Below are positions 57,010-64,000 of a DNA stretch of 64,000 bases, one piece after another (within the stretch, counting starts at the first letter, position 1; each line of letters begins with the position of its first letter). Position numbers and translations under genes: made by a program. Below the pieces are notes generated by a model, which was not told the DNA's origin, did no database searches, and was given only the letters and a program-made list of their open reading frames with translations. The stretch covers positions 62,001 through 126,000 of the forward strand of contig JAHLJZ010000010.1 of NCBI GenBank assembly GCA_025602915.1. The letters run 5' to 3'. This DNA is from Paraphysoderma sedebokerense (taxonomy: Eukaryota; Blastocladiomycota; Physodermatomycetes; Physodermatales; Physodermataceae).

Positions 57010-58298
57010 ATGAATGTAATGTCTGGCGTCCCCGCTCGTCTCTCAGCGATAACATCCTCAGACACGAAATCTATTCGGAAGGGCCCTATCTTGGAGAGGC
57101 ATCTGAACAAGACAAAATCTGCCGAGGTTAGAACATCTTTCGAATTGCGGCCCTCTAAAACCGTACCGTTTCGATAGAGATAAAATATTAATTCCATGTT
57201 GTGAAATCTGCTGTTACCGTCAAATGCTCTAGGTTAGCCTTGGTGCTTTTGCTTTTCTCTTCTCAGAGATCGTACAGTATTCACAGAAACGAGTCAATGG
57301 AATTCAAGATTTAGAACGGAAGTACGTATGATCAGTTCGGCTTCTGATTAAAACTTCGAAAACATCATTCGAATATCTCTCATATCCGTTCCTCATTACC
57401 TAATTCGGATTGCTTCTTTATGTTTCGTATGCTTCTTGTAACTATGGATTAACTCTCCTCACTTCTCAACTTAACTTTATCTTCCTGCCTCGTTTCGCCC
57501 ACGATGAAATCCGCTCTTCGTCTAGATTAAGCGAATTAGGATACCGAGTAGGAATTAGAGTTCTCGAACTGTTAATTTGGCGAGAGAAAAATTCGAAAAG
57601 AGAGACCAAGATATTGAATGTGCTTTACTTCATTAATACATTAGTCTGGAAAGCGCTATTCGGAAAGGCGGCGGATTCTTTAGAGAAGAGTGCACAGAAT
57701 GAAGATGAATGTATCCTTTATCTGTTTGCCTTCGTACCCTCAATGGTTGTAGATACTTTCGCCAACCGATGACAGGGCAGCTGCATGTACATCACGCCTA
57801 TTCAAATCATTTATTCGTTGACTTTGTACTTTTGCTCCTTCGATACGAACAGATATGATATCAGATAACGAATTGCTAGTCAACAAATTCATTTCAGTAC
57901 CGAAAGAATTGTCTCAGTTCAACGCTGGTGCTTTTGTGGCCGGAATAGTGGAGGCTATTCTAGACGGGTGCCAATTTGTACGTATCCTCTTCTATCCCCG
58001 CTACATTGCTTTTGAGCTTTCACTTTCTTTCACTCCTTGCTTTATTATGTCGTTCTATTCTTTATCTGGCAGGAACTAACAGTTAAAATATTTACGGTGA
58101 TATAGCCTGCGCGCGTAACAGCACACTCCGTTCCAACTGAGAGTCAGCCGTTGAGAACAACAATATTAATCAAGTTTGACGCAAAGGTATTCGATGCTGT
58201 CATTACTTAATTGCTGTGGGTTTTTTGTTAACTAAGCGGGGAACGTGGTCTCAATTCATTAGGTTTTGGAACGCGAGAAACTGCTGGAAGGGAAGTAA
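57010..58298 (+). CDS. TRS31: TRAPP complex core subunit Trs31/TRAPPC5
   Basis: Six exons (57010-57126, 57233-57321, 57526-57710, 57853-57977, 58106-58186, 58263-58298) give 210 residues. Trs31 is a core subunit of TRAPP, the exchange factor for Ypt1 at the Golgi. The family signature runs over the first three exons: [59 protein letters not shown], followed by [20 protein letters not shown] and the later [20 protein letters not shown]. The C-terminal exon [10 protein letters not shown] is typical. Two near ATGs exist (57010 and 57019); family proteins vary here, so the exact start is unsure. A 204-nt second intron is long for the region. An ORF opposite the first exon is a shadow. Confidence 0.92.
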
Positions 58299-58525
58299 CC
58301 ATGTAAAAAATGAGTGATAATATATTGATTTGTAGATAAAGATAAACTTGTGCGCATTACCACAAATACTAAAATTTGAGACAAAATACCAGTTAAGAAA
58401 GGTGGAATACCGCTGCGTCGTCATGGAGATCAGCATGTGGATCGCGTAAACATGGTTTTACGAGACGTGAATCGGGTCGAGTCTACACTACGACACTTCG
58501 CATATTCTATTGTCTTACGCTCAAA

Positions 58526-59681
58526 ATGTCAAGACCTGAACTTCAAGCACCACCAGAAATTGTAAGCATTCAGATGATTTATCCACTCAAGTTTTAGCGT
58601 TCATTTCTCTTAACACTTTGGTTTACTTCGATGATTCTTTAGTTCTACAATGATACCGAAGCCAAAAAGTACACGGCAAAGTAATTATTCATCATCTTCT
58701 CCCGCTTTTAAATAGATACATCCATTTACCATTACTTATTCTTCCGTTTTTTCTTCAACAGCACACGAGTGATGGACATTCAAGCCAGGCTGACCCATCG
58801 AGCCCTCGAACTTTTGAATTTGCCTGAAGATAAACCGGCCTTTATTCTAGATATAGGATGTGGATCTGGATTATCGGGAGAAGTATTAGAAGAATATGAT
58901 TACGAATGGGTTGGAGTGGATATTAGTCCTAGTATGTTAGATGTGGCAAGAGAAAGGGAAGTGGAAGGGGACCTGTTTCTAATGGATATAGGACAAGGAT
59001 TTGGGTTCCGTCCGGGTTGCTTTGACGGGGCGATTAGGTAAATATAGTCATCATGCACTACCAATTGAACATGGTTCTAAGAGTTATTGCTAATTTATCT
59101 TTCTTCGTTACCGTTATTAGCATATCTGTAATTCAATGGCTTTGTAACGCTGACCAGAAATCACACCGACCAAAGTACCGACTCACTCGTTTCTTTCAGA
59201 CCCTGTATACCGCCCTCGCTCGCGGTGCAAGAGCAGTGTTCCAATTTTATCCCGAAAACGACTCACAAATTGAACTCATTACCACCAGTGCGCTCAAAGC
59301 AGGATTTACAGGTGGATTAGTGATTGATTATCCTAATAGTTCAAAGGCAAAGAAATATTTTCTTTGTTTATTCGCTGGTCAGGCGGAGAATGGTGTCAGG
59401 CAGGAATTACCCAAAGCGTTAGGAGAGGATGGAGAAGAATGTGTTGACTATGTCAATGAACGGTACAAATTCCTTTGATGATACTTTTGGCTTCAAAATT
59501 AGGAACTAACTTCATTCCCAACAGAATACGGAACCGATCTCGAAGACAACCCTCAAAACGGAAGTCTCATAAAGACAAGGATTGGATTAATAAAAAGAAA
59601 GAACAAGCTCGTAGTAAAGGAAAATCTAATGTTGCCAATGATTCAAGATATACTGGTCGAAAACGACGACCGAGATTTTGA
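58526..59681 (+). CDS. BUD23: 18S rRNA guanine-N7 methyltransferase Bud23
   Basis: Five exons (58526-58561, 58643-58680, 58762-59037, 59121-59462, 59525-59681) give 282 residues. Bud23 methylates 18S rRNA (G1575 in yeast) together with Trm112 during 40S maturation. The start MSRPELQAPPEIFYNDTEA and KKYTANTRVMDIQARLTHRA is nearly invariant in the family. The SAM-binding motif is ILDIGCGSGLSGEVLEE, followed by WVGVDISPSMLDVA, DIGQGFGFRPG, SISVIQWLCNAD and RAVFQFYPENDSQIEL. The C-terminus is a very basic tail (NRSRRQPSKRKSHKDKDW and TGRKRRPRF), needed for nucleolar function. Lengths and all phases agree. A tandem ATCTTGGAAT repeat lies just downstream. Confidence 0.95.
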
Positions 59682-59750
59682 AATGCTAGACTTATTTTGT
59701 ATATTTTATTGTAAAAGTAAACTCCAATTTTAAATCATCGGGCTGTTAAT

Positions 59751-59776
59751 ATCTTGGAATATCTTGGAATATCTTG
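59751..59776. repeat. Short tandem repeat, 10-bp unit
   Basis: The unit ATCTTGGAAT occurs about 2.6 times in direct succession in the spacer between BUD23 and the EndoU gene. No function is evident; it may be a young slippage repeat. Confidence 0.7.
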
Positions 59777-59905
59777 ACTGAGAAGGGCGAAAAGTAAATT
59801 TAAATCGGATTTCATTTAATTGAAGCAAAAATTATACTCCATGCAAAATTTAGTTTGTTAAGTTACAATTCATTTTTTCTGTTCGCTCATCTCCAGTTTC
59901 TTGGC

Positions 59906-61222
59906 CTACAAAACTTCAACGTACGCTGTTCCAATTTTTCCATCTCGACTACGATGTACTACAACCTGAGTATCAATACCATCTAAGACGCAATTGACTT
60001 TTTCCATTCCTGATAAATAAATTAAAGTAAATAAAGCGACTTCAAATTCCGGTGATACACCAACCATCATTGATGAGATCGGCTTTAGAATATTGTTATA
60101 AGTGAATTGAATAGTGATAAGTCTGGTAATTGGACTTGGCTAAGATGGAAGGAAATAAAGTGAGAGTTGACAAATACTTCGTTAATTGTGTCCAACATGA
60201 TCGAAGACATTAATATTAGAAGATGTGAGATCAAACAAAACGAACCTCCATATTGTTCCTAGATCTAGGCGGAATATATCCTTTATAATCCAAATGCTTC
60301 TTGAATTCCGCAAGGAAGACTGTGATCCAATTATGAAATCCAATAATTTGACCATCTCGAGATTCACCAACAAATACATGCTCAAAAGCAGATGAATCAC
60401 CTATATGAAAATTCGGATTTAGTTGCAGGGCAAGGAGAGAGTACAATCGTTTACATCACCGGCGATATTCGATCGTGAGGATTCGATTGTATTCTCGGGT
60501 AGAAGCAGAACACAAACCATGACTTTCCCTTCTGTAGCACTTAAACCATATGTCTTCCAAAAACTTCATCCATGCTTCATCATTACCGGGTGTCAGCTTA
60601 ACCCATCCTTTGCTTTTTGCATATTCCTCAACGTATCTCATAACTCTCGTTTTGACAATTTCTCTTATAAAAGCACGGTTTTCATGATGTTCTTTGAAAT
60701 CGACATGCTCCTTAACTCCTGTTTCCATTACATAATTGTCGAGTAGTGAGTAGAATGTAGAATATGTTGGAAGGGAGAAAAACTTTTGTTTTGATACAGT
60801 GGTAAAAAGTGGTTGTTGGGCGGCGTCATCTATTAGGATAAAGATCCATGAAAAACATGGGAAAGGGATTGAAATAAGATTTTAGAACCGACTAAGGTGT
60901 AATCAAGTAACATTTTCGTTTGCTTCGGAATACACAAGACAAGGATATAATTTTGTTCCAATTTCTCCTATGTGGTGAACAGTATTCACCAAGGGCCTCA
61001 ATCTAACGTTGTCATTCTTAGACTAAAAAACAGAAGTAAAACAACAGGTATTTGATAAACCGAAAATCAGAACATATATTTACGTTGGGCATGAACTCTC
61101 TTGTAATTTTGCAAATTGATTTTATAATCCTGTTCAGGTTCAAATTTATTTTCATCCAACTGCCATAATCTCTCAACCGCTTTGGACAAATTCGAGAGTT
61201 CTTGAGATGACGGTTGTGCCAT
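59906..61222 (-). CDS. EndoU-family poly(U)-type endoribonuclease
   Basis: Four exons (61084-61222, 60524-60829, 60246-60400, 59906-60139) give 277 residues. EndoU enzymes cut single-stranded RNA at uridines, leaving cyclic phosphates. The N-terminal AVERLWQLDENKFEPEQDY and INLQNY, DAAQQPLFTTVS and LPTYSTFYSLLDNY, and the C-terminal VGVSPEFEVALFTL are family signatures. The catalytic triad is complete: H156 in AFEHVFVGE, H171 in GFHNWI, and K219. There is no signal peptide, so the protein is probably intracellular, unlike many animal EndoU proteins. The first intron, 254 nt, is several times the local norm and contains a protein-like 37-codon stretch that cannot be joined in frame. EndoU is known in animals, plants and bacteria; I do not recall it as common in fungi. 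Confidence 0.88.
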
Positions 61223-62216
61223 GATAGTTTCGCTATGATGTCGATATGTTCTTAGAGAAGCTCAAATACACAAATATGCGTGGCTCAGTAGTAATTAAAG
61301 GTATATGAAATGGAGAAAAGTAGAATGAAATTAATCGTTTTTCCGACAAGTCATGATTTTTGTGTCCGCCCCAGCCCCCCTGTACTTGCTATTATTGTTT
61401 GTGATTTAACCGATGTCCCGATTATTTTTATTGACCTGAACACAAAGGAATAAATCACGGCTAATATCTATCTGAGACTTTAGGTGTCTACTGCAATTCA
61501 TAGACTTAAGACGGGCAAAAATGAAATGGCGGTTACATAGTAAATAGTAGTAAACCAAATGTACATTAGAACTGTGATATTTGACTAGACTGTTGCGCTT
61601 GTTCTATATTTGGCATTACATTAAAGGGCAACATTAAGCAAAATGAAAAATTCTCAATACGGCTTAGGCGAGGCTACTCAAAAGATGCTTAAATGTTTGC
61701 AATGATTTGATATTGCACTATCACTTGGAGTGCGTGCGATTTGAATACTGTCGCTGTGATTTCAGAGGAAAAGACGAAGCGTGAAACGACTGTTGTCATT
61801 ACATGCTGCAGACAACATGAATTTTAGAAAATGTGAGGAACCTTGTGCGAGGATATGCCTGAAATTGCTGTTCTATTCTTCCATGCAAATAATGAGCACT
61901 TCAGCAGAGGCGTGCCACAAGCGAATTTCAGCTATTGGTTTTGCCGATGGTGTTAAGCGTACTGTCAGAATGGATATTGTTTCTAGCGTCGTTCAACGTT
62001 AATTAACCGAGCCATTTCATTGGTCAGACAATCCCCAGCCACGCGCATATCAATTTGATCATCGTCGTGATTTGCTCGTCCGAATTCGGCCTTTATAAAA
62101 CCTGCATATCCTCTCTTTTACCGGAATACCATTCGGCCTTTGGCATCAAATTAACAGAATTGCAATATTTATTGGTTATCTCATTACTCACCCCTGGTTT
62201 ATGATTGAATTCAAAT
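61223..62216. other. Intergenic region upstream of EndoU and DPBB genes
   Basis: 994 bp, the shared upstream region of two divergent genes. A 73-codon ORF at 61781-62002 has no resemblance to a family. No tRNA or repeat recognised. Confidence 0.5.
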
Positions 62217-63293
62217 ATGAAATCTCAAAGTTTATTTTACGTGGTGTCACTTGCTGCCATCGGGTCGGCGTATGCCAGAAATACATCAGAGGCCAGCATA
62301 TTTAATACAGGCCATGCCGCGGTAATGAAATACAAAAGCAGATTATGGAGAAGAACTGGCGGAAGTGGTGAAGGGTAAGTGCTCTTTGAGATTGAAACTT
62401 TTATGTTATTAAAGCCGGCATCAGAGATGTCGCTTCTTCGCCATTCGGTTTTTCAATCTTAAACATGATTATATTCTAACCAAATCTTTAGAACTTTCTA
62501 TGACCCAGGTTTAGGTGCTTGCGAAGTGACAAACAGCGGTAGTGATTTTATTGGTGCAATGGTTAGTGTCTTTTACTTAGTGGCAAAAGTCGCTGCCTTA
62601 TTTGGGTTACTAACCGAAGAACTCTTATCACCTCAGAACCACATAGACTTTGGCACCTTCCCGCGGGCTTTGAATTCGCCTGTTTGTCATTCCTGTGTCA
62701 ACGTCTGTGGGTCCAAGGGCTGTCAGATTATTCAAATTACTGATAAATGCCCAGGATGCAAGAAGGGAGATTTGGATTTATCTCCGGTAGCATTTAAAAA
62801 AATAGACGACCCAGACAGAGGGCGGGTAAGAATCAAGTGGACATACGTTGAATGCGATAGCGGAAAGGAATTGCCAGGACCTAAAGCGGGAAAACCGAAT
62901 TACGGTGGCAATTACCCATCAAATGGAAAAGGAATATCAAATAATCCGCCGTCCAAGAATCCTGCAAAGAAAGATCCCAAAGAAGAGACTGAAAAAGAAC
63001 CTAAAGAACCCCAAGTACCATTGAATCCGCCATCACCGCCAGCTAACTCCACTAAACAACCGAATCTTCCACGCAAAAGAGAGACGCCAACGTTAGGCAA
63101 ATCGCCTTTCGCATTTCCTATTCCGTCCGAAACGCCTGAACCGCCTCCTGAAGCGACTGAGAAGAGACCCAAATCAATTTTGGACAGTTTTGCGTTTAGA
63201 GTACCCACTCCGGTGAGTGGTGCCCAAAGCCATGACACGTTTCTCTGGGGTATCTTGACAACTGGAGCAGGAATGGTCGCTTTCGCCGTCTAG
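62217..63293 (+). CDS. Secreted RlpA-like double-psi beta-barrel protein
   Basis: Three exons (62217-62374, 62492-62561, 62637-63293) give 294 residues. A signal peptide is clear (residues 1-20, SLFYVVSLAAIGSAYA). The double-psi beta-barrel starts GTFYDPGLGACEV, continues SDFIGAM, then FPRALNSPVCHSC with VNVCGSKGCQIIQITDKCPGC and DLDLSPVAFKKI; the closing Asp and the cysteines fit expansin/cerato-platanin-like and barwin-like fungal proteins. A Pro/Lys-rich linker (about 165-260) and a hydrophobic end WGILTTGAGMVAFAV follow, which together look like a GPI-anchor signal. Such proteins bind or loosen cell wall polysaccharides, or act as effectors; the activity here is not determined. The exon 2/3 join at phase 0 removes a 75-nt intron that otherwise breaks the barrel. 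Confidence 0.8.
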
Positions 63294-63399
63294 AAATACT
63301 TTATCACTTTAATATGTAATATAATTTGACACCAATAATGTATCATAAAAAATTTCCTGTATTCGTTTCCGGAAAACTGAATACAATTTTGTTACAAAG

Positions 63400-64000
63400 T
63401 TAACGTTGTCGGGACGTTTCATCCGTCCAAATGTCGTGTCCTGTCAATTTCACAGAATATTTCCAGTCTAGCTTCTTCACATTCTCTTTAACTAAGGTTT
63501 CTGTGATACCTTTCCCAACTATACGCAACTCCTTTGTGTCAAAATCAACCATTACGCTCTTCACATTTTGTAGATGCTTCGTTAAATATGATTTTACCCG
63601 ATTCGCACATCCTTGACATGATAAACCTGTAATCTCGAATACATACACTTCGTAATCTGACTTCTCCGGCATCAAATGTGTCTTCTCTGAGTTCAAGCTT
63701 GTGATTACCTCAGGAGAGACTTCTTTCCAGTTCAAGAATGGCACGTTTTGCATCACACTGTTGACAAAGTCATGGCGGGTCATATTGGTAATATCCACGC
63801 CATTACGATGATTTTGAACCAACGTATCAAGGGATGTCAACATAAGGCAAAATAATATTAACTTCCACGTCCTTTTCAAACCATACTTCCACACTTGGTA
63901 TGATAAGGAAGCAACAGTGAAAGATAGCAGATAAGGTTTGTACGGAGTAAATACTGAGCCACCGACAGACGAGGAGATCGAGAATATGTTGAGTATAAGC
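63400..64000 (-). CDS. HMA-domain membrane protein, MerT/MerP-like layout (5' cut)
   Basis: The coding frame is open from the window edge to the stop at 63400, about 200 codons; the 5' part lies outside. The C-terminal 75 residues are a heavy-metal-associated domain: YVFEITGLSCQGCANRVKSY, with VMVDFDTKELRIVGK. The GxSCxGC motif binds Cu(I), Zn(II) or Hg(II) in this family. The visible N-terminal part is hydrophobic, with LNIFSISSSVGGSVFTPYKP and YLLSFTVASLSYQVWKYGL, then a second helix KLILFCLMLTSLDTL. The order helix, TPYxPYLL, basic YGLKR, then HMA recalls bacterial MerT plus MerP fused in one chain. This is a layout resemblance, not a proven homology. It ends 106 bp from the DPBB gene stop. 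Confidence 0.7.
   Translation of the reverse strand, partial: LILNIFSISSSVGGSVFTPYKPYLLSFTVASLSYQVWKYGLKRTWKLILFCLMLTSLDTLVQNHRNGVDITNMTRHDFVNSVMQNVPFLNWKEVSPEVITSLNSEKTHLMPEKSDYEVYVFEITGLSCQGCANRVKSYLTKHLQNVKSVMVDFDTKELRIVGKGITETLVKENVKKLDWKYSVKLTGHDIWTDETSRQR

Noticed and set aside
56949-57197. 82-codon minus-strand ORF
   Set aside because: Antisense to the first Trs31 exon, whose protein is clearly conserved.
61781-62002. 73-codon ORF in the EndoU/DPBB spacer
   Set aside because: No resemblance to a family, no splice partners; likely chance.
1-64000. tRNA, rRNA, transposon, CRISPR
   Set aside because: I looked for TTCRA-type T-loops, long inverted or direct terminal repeats, reverse transcriptase or transposase motifs and spaced repeats by eye and found none convincing; short TTCGAATC matches at 41952 and 44036 lack a clover-leaf context.

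Overview
This is a gene-dense, intron-rich nuclear segment of a fungal genome. I can support 31 protein-coding genes, about one per 2 kb. 28 are fully inside the window and spliced or single-exon, one is cut by each window edge, and one (23946-25018) has an uncertain exon structure. Most introns are about 45-75 nt, start with GT (often GTAAGT or GTATGT) and end with AG. Fungal hallmarks are a velvet-domain regulator, the Sos7 kinetochore protein, Pmp3, Mtr10, Taf5 and a CORVET Vps3-type subunit. The complex I subunit and the methylcrotonyl-CoA carboxylase argue against Saccharomyces or Schizosaccharomyces. I cannot place the lineage more precisely. I saw no rRNA, tRNA, transposon or CRISPR array.

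Layout. 1-4021: an AtuA-like protein (5' cut) tail to tail with the biotin subunit of methylcrotonyl-CoA carboxylase, both plausibly branched-chain or isoprenoid acyl catabolism. 4252-10126: Sos7, V-ATPase subunit G, mitochondrial GrpE, Pmp3. 10424-11964: a secreted protein of unknown function. 12801-22362: TDP1, the importin Mtr10, mitochondrial prolyl-tRNA synthetase, a PPR protein. 22512-25018: a RIB7-like reductase and an unknown membrane protein. 25180-36366: TAF5, a UBX protein of the FAF2 type, HID1, a TBL1/Sif2-type WD protein. 36938-41629: NDUFB10-type complex I subunit, RPB5, a short two-domain AAA ATPase. 42949-49341: velvet regulator, LRR protein, C2 protein with a YPP-rich tail. 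49669-55369: Vps3-type CORVET subunit and a TMEM70-like protein. 55813-64000: ubiquitin E2, TRAPP Trs31, Bud23, EndoU ribonuclease, a secreted double-psi beta-barrel protein, and an HMA-domain membrane protein cut by the right edge.

The order is housekeeping rather than operon-like. Ten head-to-head pairs share intergenic gaps, seven of them 177-296 bp, so bidirectional promoters are likely. Convergent pairs are separated by as little as 51 bp. CACGTG boxes recur in three of these promoters (three copies between HID1 and the TBL1-like gene). A CRE (TGACGTCA) and a heat-shock-like TTCTAGAA site lie between the stress genes GrpE and Pmp3.

The most unusual features are micro-exons that are visible only because protein families constrain the reading frame: a 5-nt exon in the E2 enzyme, 17- and 11-nt exons in Pmp3, a first coding exon consisting of just ATG in V-ATPase subunit G, and a probable 21-nt exon in the RIB7-like gene. 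Exon models were built by hand from splice signals and reading-frame continuity; no alignment or transcript data were available.
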